Counted from the first letter of the stretch, positions 18,425-27,591 are shown. The stretch: 35,944 nt of DNA from Candidatus Pacebacteria bacterium RIFOXYA1_FULL_38_18 (GCA_001787405.1 MFWV01000007.1:79694-115637), one strand, 5' to 3'. Notes: a model not told the origin generated them from the sequence alone. Numbers and translations are program-made.

Positions 18425-18787
18425 TTAAAGTACAAATGCCACAAAAGATTGCACCAAGCCGATCAAGATAGAAGCCAGTAAAATTGAAAAGAATTGATTG
18501 AGATGTATTCCCATTACCACCATGTTGGTAATTTGAAAACCCGGTACCAGGTAAGTAACCAACCAAAGCAAACCGACATTGATCACTATCGAAAATAAGC
18601 CAAGAGTCACAATGTTAATTGGTAAAAATAATAACTTGACAATGGGCCGAACAAATTGATTGACTAGCACCATTACGATACTAGCCAAAATAAGAGTGGT
18701 CCAATCACCAATATTGATAGTGGGCAAAAAATAAGACAAAATCCACAAACTAGTGCCAGTCACAATAAGTGGTTTGAGTAGTTTCAT
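18425..18787 (-). CDS. four-helix membrane protein of the phage-holin/PF04020 family
   Basis: 120 aa with four hydrophobic helices. The pattern of LWILSYFLPTINIGDWTTLI, then NQFVRPIVKLLFLPINIVTLGLF and LLWLVTYLVPGF, is typical of PF04020 ('mycobacterial 4 TMS phage holin', superfamily IV). This is a widespread small membrane family not actually restricted to phages. The function is unknown and no lytic partner is nearby, so holin activity should not be assumed. An extended -10 (TGC TACCGT) lies 8 nt before the ATG. Confidence 0.8.
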   Translation of the reverse strand: MKLLKPLIVTGTSLWILSYFLPTINIGDWTTLILASIVMVLVNQFVRPIVKLLFLPINIVTLGLFSIVINVGLLWLVTYLVPGFQITNMVVMGIHLNQFFSILLASILIGLVQSFVAFVL

Positions 18788-18795
18788 GTACTTCT

Positions 18796-18804
18796 ACGGT
18801 AGCA
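18796..18804 (-). promoter_or_regulatory. extended -10 box (TGC TACCGT) before the holin-like gene
   Basis: Minus strand TGC-TACCGT, 8 nt before the ATG at 18787. It is a weak hexamer but keeps the TGn extension and the spacing seen at other leaderless starts here. Confidence 0.4.
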
Positions 18805-18836
18805 CAAAAAAGAAGAGTATTTAAAGATGCTAATAA

Positions 18837-19139
18837 TCAATAAGGGAATTCTACCTTTTTTCCCTCGGGAGCGATTAGTAGGTAGTTGTCACTTTCAGTA
18901 ACAAAAATTCTTCCTCCTGCTTGCAAAAAAGCTAATTCCTTCCGTGTGATTTCTAAGATTAACCCACGATATATTTTACTTTTGATTTCTTCAACTGTTA
19001 CTTCAAACCTAATTCCACTGCTCCAGTCCCCTTTTACTCTGGACATGTCTACTTCTTCCGCTCGTCCAGGAATGGTGATGCTTTGAGGAAGTTTCTCTTT
19101 AGTTTTTGAAATTGGTGATTTTTCTGAATCTGAAACCAT
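18837..19139 (-). CDS. small hypothetical protein, 100 aa
   Basis: I do not recognise this protein. It is soluble, with a charged Lys/Ser/Glu N-terminal third, then a predicted beta-rich domain (GIRFEVTVEEIKSKIYRG, GGRIFVTESDNYLLIAPEGK). No signal peptide, helix anchor or catalytic motif is seen. A Shine-Dalgarno-like AAAGGA lies 6 nt before the ATG. A TATACT about 33 nt further upstream would give a normal leader, unlike most first genes in this window. The gaps on both sides (about 50 bp) hold nothing else that I can see. Confidence 0.6.
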   Translation of the reverse strand: MVSDSEKSPISKTKEKLPQSITIPGRAEEVDMSRVKGDWSSGIRFEVTVEEIKSKIYRGLILEITRKELAFLQAGGRIFVTESDNYLLIAPEGKKVEFPY

Positions 19140-19190
19140 GATTTTCCTTTGTTGATGTTATTAATAAGTCAAAGTATATCATAATTAAAC

Positions 19191-20546
19191 TTATCGTAAA
19201 AGTTGTTTAGTGTGTCTTCTGGCGAATTGCTGTTTGGCAAATCGATGCGCCTCATCACGAATTTGGGCAATTAACTTGAGAGTGGGATGATTTGTTGGCA
19301 GTTTCAAGATTTCATAATCAATTTTTTTTCCCTCTTGTTTGGTAGGAATAATTAAACGATCTGGATTTTTGGCAATGCCGATAACTGGATTGTTCCACTG
19401 CCAAACTTTCAAAGCTGCTCTCACCTGTCCTTTTCCTCCATCAATCACCACCAGACTTGGTTTTTTCCACTCGGGATGATTTTGCCGGCGCTGTAAAGCC
19501 TCTTGCAACATTTGATAATCATTGGGAGTGTTTAGGGTGTAGATATTGAATAAACGATAGTGTTGTTTTTTGGCTTGACCAGCCATAAAAACCACCATAC
19601 TAACGGCTGCATTTGTGCCCTGAATATTACTAACATCATAGCCTTCAATGCGGGTGAGTTTAGCCGTGCGAGGAAAATTGGTATAGGTTTGTAAGATTTT
19701 TCGCAATTCTGTCAAACCTTGCTGGGCTTGTTCCATGCCAAAGCCAGGCAATACTAAAGCAGGAGCTAAACGGTATTGTTTATGAGTAACTTCTTCGATC
19801 AGTTGAATTTTTTGTTTATAAAGTTGGGCTTTTTCAAATTGTTGTTGTTTGGCCGCCTGTTTCATTTTGGCGATTAAGTTTTTGACGATAATTCGCTTTT
19901 TACCACGCAAAAATAAAATTAAAGATTTGATGTTTTCTTGATACTCATTCGCTGTAATTTGACCTACACAAGCTCCTGGACATAAATCCAAATGATAATA
20001 AAAACAAGGACGATCGGTTTGAGGATGAGCGCACCAAGGAAATATTTTTCTGGTAATTTTCAAGACCTCATTCAATTTGGCGCTACTAGGAAAAGGTCCT
20101 AGAATCGTGCCTTTTGGTTTTTCTTTAATTAAATCTGACTTTCTTTTTTTGATAACGCGCGGAAAGGTTTCATTACTAATTACTAAATAAATTGGAGATT
20201 TGTCATCTTTCAATCTGATGTTAAAAAATGGCTGATGAACACGAATTAATTCTGCCTCAATGAGTAGAGCTTCCAGTTCACTATCTAGAATTTCAAACTT
20301 GAGTTGTTGAGCAGTGGTGACTAGTTTTTTGATCCGCGGAGCCAATTGATCGAACTGAGTGTAATTTGCGAGACGATTCTTGAGATTTTTGGCTTTACCA
20401 ACATAAAGGATTTCACCGTTTTCGGCGAAAAACGAGTAAACTCCCGGCTCCGAGGGCCAAGAGGATGCTGCCTGCGACCAAACCAATGAGGGTGTACGGG
20501 TGCGCAACATACTGGACAAATTGGGGGGCGTTTTCAATTTCGACAT
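19191..20546 (-). CDS. uvrC: UvrC-type excinuclease subunit, short form without the C-terminal HhH domain
   Basis: 451 aa at most; typical UvrC has about 600. UvrC cuts the damaged strand on both sides after UvrAB recognition. The GIY-YIG nuclease (EPGVYSFFAENGE, then ILYVGKAKNLKNRL) makes the 3' cut. It is followed by a Cys-containing segment (CFYYHLDLCPGACVG), a UvrB-binding UVR helix pair (AKQQQFEKAQLYKQKIQLIE), and the RNase-H-like domain for the 5' cut (RIEGYDVSNIQG, LVVIDGGKGQ, QIRDEAHRFA). The protein stops there, so the C-terminal (HhH)2 DNA-binding domain is absent. The start is uncertain: 20546 is the longest, and an ATG at 20507 is possible. Any start leaves the GIY domain overlapping the transglutaminase gene in another frame. 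Confidence 0.92.
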   Translation of the reverse strand: MSKLKTPPNLSSMLRTRTPSLVWSQAASSWPSEPGVYSFFAENGEILYVGKAKNLKNRLANYTQFDQLAPRIKKLVTTAQQLKFEILDSELEALLIEAELIRVHQPFFNIRLKDDKSPIYLVISNETFPRVIKKRKSDLIKEKPKGTILGPFPSSAKLNEVLKITRKIFPWCAHPQTDRPCFYYHLDLCPGACVGQITANEYQENIKSLILFLRGKKRIIVKNLIAKMKQAAKQQQFEKAQLYKQKIQLIEEVTHKQYRLAPALVLPGFGMEQAQQGLTELRKILQTYTNFPRTAKLTRIEGYDVSNIQGTNAAVSMVVFMAGQAKKQHYRLFNIYTLNTPNDYQMLQEALQRRQNHPEWKKPSLVVIDGGKGQVRAALKVWQWNNPVIGIAKNPDRLIIPTKQEGKKIDYEILKLPTNHPTLKLIAQIRDEAHRFAKQQFARRHTKQLLR

Positions 20547-22281
20547 GATCTACAAAAACTTCTTGTTCATTAACTTTAATATTGATGGCTAGTTGATCTT
20601 TTTCTGGCCAAGCATTGTTCATATTATAAACAAAGATTGAAATCGTGACTGATTGATAAGGTAGTAGGGCGGGAATGTCAGTAGCTCCAAAAACTCTCAC
20701 TTGAGAATTTTCTGAAGAAAGATCAAAGCTGATGTTATACCAAGCTGCCCCCGTAGGATTTTCTATATTGACGTTGTAAAAGCCGGGCAAAATAGAAAAA
20801 TTGGAACGTTGAGGAGTGATTTTGCCTATTAATTCTGGTGCTTGATTGGGAAAGCGAGTGCCAAAACTTACTTCCAAAGTTTTTTCTGTTTGTTGCTCGT
20901 TTTTATAAGAACCGGCTGGATAAGGCAGATTACTGGATTGGCCGTTAATAGCTAAAACAACGTGATTGAGGTCAAATTGATTAAAATAATCAACACCACC
21001 AGTAGTGTTTCCCCAAGTAGGATCGACTGGTTGCCAATTTCCAGAATCTTCATTCCAAAATTCTGGCCAAGCATGCAAAATATCCTCCACTAAACTCAAA
21101 GGTCGCAAACGACTATTTTCTGTATAAGCGTAACCAGTAATCAAGCGAGTGGGAATATTATTTGCTCTAGCCAAAGTGATAAATAAATCAGAAAATTCTT
21201 GACAGGCAGCATCTTCTGGATTACTAAGTGCTTGTATGGCTCCTTGTCTTTTCAGTTGATCTAGAGATTCAACGTTTTTATAAATCAAATTGTTGGTAAC
21301 AAAATCATAAATAGTTTTGGGAGTATTATATTCTTGAGCTAATTGTTGAATGGTGTGGTGATTAATGTCCCAAAAAGGTTGGGCTTGAATGTGAAAGTCC
21401 TGAGGTTGAATGACAGGTACCATTTGATTTTGTTCCAAAGTCAAGACCACAGTGGCCGCAGCTTCCACTGTCTGAGCAGTATTGCCACCCAAATAAAAAG
21501 TGGCAATCCAGTTACCATCTTTGTCGCGTTCTATGTTTTCTGGTCTTGGTTCGATTTGTTCATAATTCAGACGTTGAAAAGGAGTATCCGGAGGGAGAGC
21601 TACTTGCAACAAGACTGGCTGAGAATCATTGTTTTCCAAAAAATAACGAAACTTCAAATCAAAAACTTGCTGAAAACCATAAATAGCCGAAACACCTTGT
21701 CCATGAAGATCATTGAAAGTGAGCGATACTTGCTGATTGCGGTTGTTAATACTGTAATTGCTGTTTGGAGTTACCCTAGTTGGCTCGCCATAAAGCAAAG
21801 GAGAATTAAGGACAACAGTGATTTGATCATATTGTTCAGGATCTGCTTGTTTGGGAATAGCTACTTCCAGAACCTGACCATGAATTTGAGCTAGGTCAGG
21901 ATTGATATAGGTAATCGTAAATTGTCGTATCTTTCCTTCTCCGACCAATTGATTGGGAAAAGTAATCCCAATATTGGTTTGGTTGTCGGTTTGAGTTACT
22001 TCTGCCGGAATTTCTCCACTGCTATCAGAAACTCTGACACTCTTGATATTGGGCGAACTGATACGTAAACCATGACGATTGACGAAATAAGTGGGAGTCA
22101 GATTTTTGATGGTAAAAGCATGCTGAACCAATACTTCTCCATTATTTTGCACGGTATAAGTGCTAGTGAGGGTATTTTCAAAAGATTTGGCAGTTTCTTC
22201 TTGAGCTAATACAGTAAAGGGAATAAATAAAATTAAAAATAAAAACAAAAAATGAACTATCAATTGATAAATTTTTTTCAT
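20413..22281 (-). CDS. secreted membrane-anchored transglutaminase-like protein
   Basis: 622 aa. A signal peptide (about 1-26, ending VLAQ) leads into a long beta-rich external region (about 30-300). A transglutaminase-like core follows with an intact Cys-His-Asp triad: DAACQEFSDLF (Cys about 357), LHAWPEFW (His about 402) and PVDPTWG (Asp about 419). Another beta domain follows, then a C-terminal helix ending RRKR that anchors it with the catalytic part outside. Such domains act as cysteine peptidases or transpeptidases; the substrate is unknown. The start overlaps the uvrA stop (ATGA) and the last 134 bp overlap uvrC, so it is embedded in the repair operon. It could supply the transglutaminase part missing from the 7TM protein (speculation). 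Confidence 0.85.
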   Translation of the reverse strand: MKKIYQLIVHFLFLFLILFIPFTVLAQEETAKSFENTLTSTYTVQNNGEVLVQHAFTIKNLTPTYFVNRHGLRISSPNIKSVRVSDSSGEIPAEVTQTDNQTNIGITFPNQLVGEGKIRQFTITYINPDLAQIHGQVLEVAIPKQADPEQYDQITVVLNSPLLYGEPTRVTPNSNYSINNRNQQVSLTFNDLHGQGVSAIYGFQQVFDLKFRYFLENNDSQPVLLQVALPPDTPFQRLNYEQIEPRPENIERDKDGNWIATFYLGGNTAQTVEAAATVVLTLEQNQMVPVIQPQDFHIQAQPFWDINHHTIQQLAQEYNTPKTIYDFVTNNLIYKNVESLDQLKRQGAIQALSNPEDAACQEFSDLFITLARANNIPTRLITGYAYTENSRLRPLSLVEDILHAWPEFWNEDSGNWQPVDPTWGNTTGGVDYFNQFDLNHVVLAINGQSSNLPYPAGSYKNEQQTEKTLEVSFGTRFPNQAPELIGKITPQRSNFSILPGFYNVNIENPTGAAWYNISFDLSSENSQVRVFGATDIPALLPYQSVTISIFVYNMNNAWPEKDQLAINIKVNEQEVFVDHVEIENAPQFVQYVAHPYTLIGLVAGSILLALGAGSLLVFRRKR

Positions 22282-25247
22282 GTTTTTAATTCATCTTTCA
22301 GGTACCGACCAGTGAATGACTGAGAATTTTTGGCCACTTGGGTTGGTGTGCCAGCTGCCACTACTTCTCCGCCATAATCTCCACCTTCAGGACCCAAATC
22401 AATCAACCAATCTGCATTCTTTATGATATCTAAATTATGCTCAATCACAATCACTGTATTATTTTGGCTGACTAAAGTATGCAGGACATTGAGTAATTTT
22501 TGTACATCTGCAAAGTGCAAACCAGTAGTGGGTTCGTCCAGAAGATAAACAACATGATCAGTAGTGCGAATACTTAATTCTCGAGCTAGTTTAACGCGCT
22601 GAGCCTCACCACCACTCAAAGTTGGAGCTGGTTGACCAAGCTCTAGATAGCCTAAACCCACATCAACTAAAACTTGTAATTTGTGTTTGAGAGTGCCGTG
22701 ATGATCAAAGAAATCTAGAGCGTCTTCGATGCTCAAATCCAAAACTTCAGCAATGTTTTTACCTTTATATAGTACTTGTAAAGTTTCATCGTTGTAACGT
22801 TTGCCATTACAAACATCGCACCTTACGTAAACATCCGGCAAAAACTGCATCTCGATCTTGATTTGACCATCACCTTGACAAGTTTCGCAACGTCCTCCTT
22901 TGACATTAAAACTGAAACGTCCAGGATGATAGCCACGCAGATGAGCTTCTTTGGTATTGGCAAAAATCTTGCGTATATAATCAAAAACCTTGGTGTAAGT
23001 AGCTGGATTGGATCGTGGAGTTTTACCAATTGGGCTTTGATCGATCAGAGTTACTCGTTTGACAGCATCAGGCACCATTAATTGATCAACAAACCCAGGT
23101 TGTTTATCTGTTTGTCGCTCCAAATGTTTCATTAATTGATAAAAAAGAGTGTCATGTAATAAAGTGGATTTTCCGGAACCAGATAAACCGGTGATACAGG
23201 TCAAAGAATTAAGGGGAAACTCCACGTCGATTTTTTTGAGATTATGATGATTGGCACCACGCAGAGTAATCACGCCGTCTTCCCCCCTCGCCTTGGCAGT
23301 TTCATCTGCGCCAATCAGCATTCTTTCTGGTTTAACCTGTCTGACTATTTCTTTTTTACGAGCCAAATATTTACCAGTGATTGATTTACGATTAGCAACG
23401 ATTTGTTGGGGAGTGCCTTCGGCAATGATTTTTCCACCGTGTTTACCAGCTCCCGGTCCAAAATCAAAAATATAATCGCAGGAAAGCATTATTTCCCGAT
23501 CGTGTTCTACTACAACAACGGTATTGCCCTGATTTTTGAGTTTTTTCAAGGTTTCTATCAATCGATCATTGTCATGAGGATGCAAACCAATTGTTGGCTC
23601 ATCCAAAATATACAAAACCCCAGTCAAACCCGTACCAATTTGTGAAGCCAAACGAATACGCTGAGCTTCACCACCGGCTAGAGTAGAGGCTTCTCGATTG
23701 AGAGTTAAATAATTGAGTCCTACTGAGCTTAAAAATTTTAGACGAGCAATGATTTCTTTCAAAATAGGTTGACTAATTTCTTGTTCTTGGGGGGATAATT
23801 TTTGTTTTTTGGTCAAATCTTGATGCCAAGTTAAGGCTTGATGAATGGTTAAGTTTGTCACATCGGCAATACTATATTTATCCACAGTAACTGCCAAAAC
23901 CGATGGCTTGAGTCGCTGACCATGACAGTCTGGACAGGTTTCTTTTTGCATAAATTGAGAAATTTCTTTGCGAATAAACTCGCTGTCTGTTTCTTCATAG
24001 CGTCGTTCTAAATTGGTGATGAATCCTTCAAATTTTTCCGAAATCTGTGTTTCCTTGCCAAATCGATTTTGACCGGTTACTCGATAAAATTTATCAGAAC
24101 CAGTGAGTAATTTTTGTTGAAACTCCGGAGCTATGTCTTGCCAGGGAGTTTTTCGAAAATCAAAACCAGCCTCTTCTACGACTACTCTCACCAGTCTGGC
24201 CCACCAAGTGTCATGACTTAAACTACGAGCAAAAGGAATCACGGCTCCTTCGCTAAGGGTGAGGCTGGGAGCAATGATTTTTTCTGAGTTAATTCTCAGC
24301 AATGAGCCCAGACCATTACAAGTGAGACAAGCACCTTCTGGTGAATTGAATGAAAACATTCGTGGCTCTGATTCTGGTAAAGAGATGCCACAGTGACTAC
24401 AAGCCAACTTTTCACTAAATAAATAATCTTTCATTTGGGTAGGTTTGCTAGGAAAATCCAAGGAGTCGTCATTTACTAAAGTAGCGATTACCAAACCAGC
24501 AGAAAGTTTAAGTGCTTCTTCGATGGTTTGTGATAATCGGGACTTGAGAGTTCTCATTTCCTGTACATCATTGAGTTGTTTTTTATCAATACTCAAGCGA
24601 TCTAGAATGACATCAATTTGATGTTTATTGGTTTTAATCAAACCAATTTTTTCATTTACACTGTAAACTTGGCCGTCAATGCGGACGCGACTATAACCTT
24701 GTTTTTCCAGATTGGTCAACAGAGCCGAGAACTCACCTTTGCGATTTCTGACTACTGGAGACAAAATCATCAAACGAGTTGGCTTGGTTGCTGATTTTTC
24801 AGTCAAGATCTCAATGATGTGATTGATAATTTGATCTACGCTTTGAGTGCTCACTTCCCGACCACAATCAGGGCAGTGTGGATGGCCGATTCTGGCAAAT
24901 AGCAAACGCAAATAATCATAAATCTCAGTGATAGTACCCACCGTAGAACGAGGATTGTGAGAAGTAGTTTTTTGGTCAATAGAGATTGCTGGAGATAAGC
25001 CTTCAATTTGATCTACATCTGGTTTTTGCATGATGCCCAAAAATTGACGAGCATAAGAACTCAAAGATTCTACATAGCGTCGTTGTCCTTCTGCATAGAG
25101 GGTGTCAAAAGCCAATGAAGTTTTCCCACTACCAGAAAGACCGGTAAAAACTACCAGTTTATTTTTGGGAACAGCTAGCGAAATATCTTGAAGATTATGT
25201 TCTCTAGCACCAGAGATGATGATGTGATCCAGTGATGTTTTGGCCAT
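22278..25247 (-). CDS. uvrA: excinuclease ABC subunit A
   Basis: 989 aa, slightly longer than the usual about 940. UvrA dimers scan DNA for bulky lesions and load UvrB. Two ABC ATPase modules are visible: Walker A GLSGSGKTSLAFDTL (N-terminal) and GLSGSGKSTLLHDTL (C-terminal), with signatures LAGGEAQRIRLASQIG and LSGGEAQRVKLARELS. Zinc-binding cysteine pairs occur in HCPDCGREV, ACSHCGIS, CLTCNGLG, CPDCHGQR, CETCQGDG and CDVCNGKR. It lies 91 bp after uvrB but has its own TATAAT 14 nt before the ATG, so it can be transcribed alone. Its stop overlaps the transglutaminase-like gene. Confidence 0.98.
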   Translation of the reverse strand: MAKTSLDHIIISGAREHNLQDISLAVPKNKLVVFTGLSGSGKTSLAFDTLYAEGQRRYVESLSSYARQFLGIMQKPDVDQIEGLSPAISIDQKTTSHNPRSTVGTITEIYDYLRLLFARIGHPHCPDCGREVSTQSVDQIINHIIEILTEKSATKPTRLMILSPVVRNRKGEFSALLTNLEKQGYSRVRIDGQVYSVNEKIGLIKTNKHQIDVILDRLSIDKKQLNDVQEMRTLKSRLSQTIEEALKLSAGLVIATLVNDDSLDFPSKPTQMKDYLFSEKLACSHCGISLPESEPRMFSFNSPEGACLTCNGLGSLLRINSEKIIAPSLTLSEGAVIPFARSLSHDTWWARLVRVVVEEAGFDFRKTPWQDIAPEFQQKLLTGSDKFYRVTGQNRFGKETQISEKFEGFITNLERRYEETDSEFIRKEISQFMQKETCPDCHGQRLKPSVLAVTVDKYSIADVTNLTIHQALTWHQDLTKKQKLSPQEQEISQPILKEIIARLKFLSSVGLNYLTLNREASTLAGGEAQRIRLASQIGTGLTGVLYILDEPTIGLHPHDNDRLIETLKKLKNQGNTVVVVEHDREIMLSCDYIFDFGPGAGKHGGKIIAEGTPQQIVANRKSITGKYLARKKEIVRQVKPERMLIGADETAKARGEDGVITLRGANHHNLKKIDVEFPLNSLTCITGLSGSGKSTLLHDTLFYQLMKHLERQTDKQPGFVDQLMVPDAVKRVTLIDQSPIGKTPRSNPATYTKVFDYIRKIFANTKEAHLRGYHPGRFSFNVKGGRCETCQGDGQIKIEMQFLPDVYVRCDVCNGKRYNDETLQVLYKGKNIAEVLDLSIEDALDFFDHHGTLKHKLQVLVDVGLGYLELGQPAPTLSGGEAQRVKLARELSIRTTDHVVYLLDEPTTGLHFADVQKLLNVLHTLVSQNNTVIVIEHNLDIIKNADWLIDLGPEGGDYGGEVVAAGTPTQVAKNSQSFTGRYLKDELKT

Positions 25248-25261
25248 AAAAACGAAAAGCT

Positions 25262-25267
25262 ATTATA
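25262..25267 (-). promoter_or_regulatory. -10 box (TATAAT) upstream of uvrA
   Basis: A perfect TATAAT on the minus strand, 14 nt before the ATG at 25247. It predicts a leader of about 7 nt without Shine-Dalgarno. It lies in the 91-bp uvrB-uvrA gap. Confidence 0.55.
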
Positions 25268-25338
25268 GCGTTATTGAGGGAAAGTTTCGAGTGTCATCAA
25301 TCTTGAAAATAAAATACCACTCTCAAAGCGAGGAGTAC

Positions 25339-27579
25339 TCACTGAAGTTGACCAATAGTATCTCGCAAAATAGTAGCCAGTTCAAAATCCAAGTCTTTGG
25401 CAGCTTGATTCATTCTACGTGTTAATTTTCTTGCCAAACCAGTTTTTTCAACGGGAGTGAGAGCTTCTGGTTTAATGGCCGTGAGATCAATGATTTCTTT
25501 TTTATTTAGTCGAACGATAGTGCCAGTCAGTTTTTCTGGTTTATTTTTACGACTTAGTTTTTCAGCATAAGTTTCTTCTCTATTCAATAGTTTTTCACGA
25601 ATCGGTTTGTTGATACTGATGGGAGTAATATTATGTTTTTGATTATAAGCAACCTGAGTGGCTCTTCTGCGTTGAGTTTCTTCAATGGCTTGTTCCATAG
25701 ATTTAGTCATTTTGTCAGCAAAAAGCAAGGTTCGGCCATCTTCGTGACGAGCCGCGCGACCCATGGTTTGAATGAGAGCGGTGGCAGAACGCAAAAAGCC
25801 TTCTTTATCAGCATCCAAAATAGCCACCAAACTTACTTCCGGCAAATCAAGTCCTTCGCGCAATAAATTGATACCTATGATCACGTCATATTCTCCTTTG
25901 CGCAAATCATCCAGAATGTCTGAGCGGTCCAAAGTAGTAATATCGGAATGTAGGTAAGCAACCTTTGGTTTCGGTATTTCTTCGAGTTTTTCAATTGGCA
26001 TAATGCGTTTGTAATATGATTGGTCAATCAAACCAATTTTCATCTTTTGAACATTAATATATTCAGAGCGTTGGTAGCCATGGTCAGGATCAGGTGTGGC
26101 GTTCTTTTCCCGAAAACGTTTGATCAAAATCTCTATTTTTTCTGGTGTATTTAAATATTCCGTGAGTGCCTCAGCCATCTTTTTGGTCAGAGTAGTAACT
26201 AGTACTCTTTGTCTCAACGCTTTACGACGAATGATTTCAATGACGAGATCTTCCACCTGATTCTCAATGGGCCTTAATTCAATCAGCGGATCGACCAATC
26301 CAGTCGGTCTGATTAATTGTTCCGCTACTTTTCCATGAGATTGTTGCTGTTCCCAATCATTGGGTGTGGCGGATACATATAAATTTTGCGGGGTGCGTTC
26401 CAAAAATTCATGAAATTGCAATGGACGATTATCCAAAGCACTAGGCAATCGAAAACCGTATTCTATTAAGGTTTCTTTGCGAGATCGATCGCCATGAAAC
26501 ATTCCGCGAATTTGAGGAATCGTCATGTGGCTTTCATCAATAATGGTAAGAAAAGAATCCAGCCCAAAACGTCGCTGATTTTCTGCAAAATAATCCAAAA
26601 GAGTGTAGGGAGGTTGACCTGGTTGACGGCCATCAAAATAACGTGAGTAATTCTCGATGCCATTCACAAAACCAAATTCGCGAATCATTTCTAGGTCATA
26701 ATTTACTTTTTGTTTCAATCGATAGCCTTCCAAAGTTTTACCAGCTCGTTCCATTACTTTCAGACGCTGAGCCAATTCTTGCTCAATTTCTTGAAGGCCT
26801 TTTTTTTGAGCTTGTTCGTTGAGCATGTAGTGTTTGGCCGGATAAATAACAAATCGTTTAACTTGATTTTGATCGGCATTCATAATGGGAGTGCCACTGA
26901 GCGGATCAATTTCTCGAATTTCAGTAATACGATTTTCCAAGGTTTCTATTTTGAAAGCTGTATCTTGATAGGCTGGCCAAACGCGCAGAGTATCTCCGCG
27001 CAATTGATAAGTTCCTCGACGAAAATCCGTGCTACTGCGCTCATATTGAAGATTGGCCAATTGCAATAAAACAGTTTTTTGTTTAATTATTTCTCCTTCT
27101 GTCAGTTGCAACATATATTGACCGTACTCTATCGGCGAGCCGAGATTGTAAATGCAGGAAACCGAGGCTACGACGATTACGTCCTGACGAGTGAGTAGAT
27201 TGGTGGTGGCGGCGAGCCGAAGTTTGTCAATTTCATCGTTGATATCAGCCTCTTTTTCAATGTAAGTATCGGTAGTGGGTAAATATGCCTCAGGTTGATA
27301 ATAATCATAATAAGACACAAAATAACTAACCGCATTTTCTGGAAAATAATCCCGAAACTCTTGATAAAGCTGGGCAGCCAAAGTTTTATTATGAGCAATT
27401 ACCAATGTCGGTCGTTGAGTGTTGGCAATCACGTTGGCCATAGTAAAGGTTTTGCCAGAACCAGTTACTCCCAGTAAAGTTTGGTGTTGCTCTCCCCTTT
27501 CAACTCCCTTAGTTAGTTGATCAATAGCTTGAGGCTGATCTCCAGTCGGTTGATAAGAAGTTTTTAATTTGAAGTTCAC
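25339..27579 (-). CDS. uvrB: excinuclease ABC subunit B with an internal insertion
   Basis: 746 aa; the usual length is about 670. UvrB verifies damage and recruits UvrC. Helicase motif I is TLLGVTGSGKTFTMANVI, and the beta-hairpin region is SYYDYYQPEAYLP. DESHMTIPQIRGMFHGD is the Walker B part. GINLLREGLDLPEVSLVAI and QTMGRAARH are motifs V and VI. The C-terminal UVR domain pairs with UvrC. Between LTKKMAEALTEYL and VAYLHSDI there are about 60 extra residues (about 475-540), rich in charged residues. Start choice: the first codon is GTG, matching the conserved N terminus FKLKTSYQPTGDQP, with a TACAAT 6 nt before it. Confidence 0.97.
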   Translation of the reverse strand: MNFKLKTSYQPTGDQPQAIDQLTKGVERGEQHQTLLGVTGSGKTFTMANVIANTQRPTLVIAHNKTLAAQLYQEFRDYFPENAVSYFVSYYDYYQPEAYLPTTDTYIEKEADINDEIDKLRLAATTNLLTRQDVIVVASVSCIYNLGSPIEYGQYMLQLTEGEIIKQKTVLLQLANLQYERSSTDFRRGTYQLRGDTLRVWPAYQDTAFKIETLENRITEIREIDPLSGTPIMNADQNQVKRFVIYPAKHYMLNEQAQKKGLQEIEQELAQRLKVMERAGKTLEGYRLKQKVNYDLEMIREFGFVNGIENYSRYFDGRQPGQPPYTLLDYFAENQRRFGLDSFLTIIDESHMTIPQIRGMFHGDRSRKETLIEYGFRLPSALDNRPLQFHEFLERTPQNLYVSATPNDWEQQQSHGKVAEQLIRPTGLVDPLIELRPIENQVEDLVIEIIRRKALRQRVLVTTLTKKMAEALTEYLNTPEKIEILIKRFREKNATPDPDHGYQRSEYINVQKMKIGLIDQSYYKRIMPIEKLEEIPKPKVAYLHSDITTLDRSDILDDLRKGEYDVIIGINLLREGLDLPEVSLVAILDADKEGFLRSATALIQTMGRAARHEDGRTLLFADKMTKSMEQAIEETQRRRATQVAYNQKHNITPISINKPIREKLLNREETYAEKLSRKNKPEKLTGTIVRLNKKEIIDLTAIKPEALTPVEKTGLARKLTRRMNQAAKDLDFELATILRDTIGQLQ

Positions 27580-27585
27580 AGCTGT

Positions 27586-27591
27586 ATTGTA
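27586..27591 (-). promoter_or_regulatory. -10 box (TACAAT) 6 nt before the uvrB GTG start
   Basis: Minus strand TACAAT, 6 nt before the GTG at 27579. The -35 region falls on the -10 box of the divergent small gene. No convincing LexA box is present. Confidence 0.45.

Noticed and set aside
18425-18787. Prophage holin
   Set aside because: The PF04020-like family is widespread in non-phage contexts, and no endolysin or phage gene is nearby.
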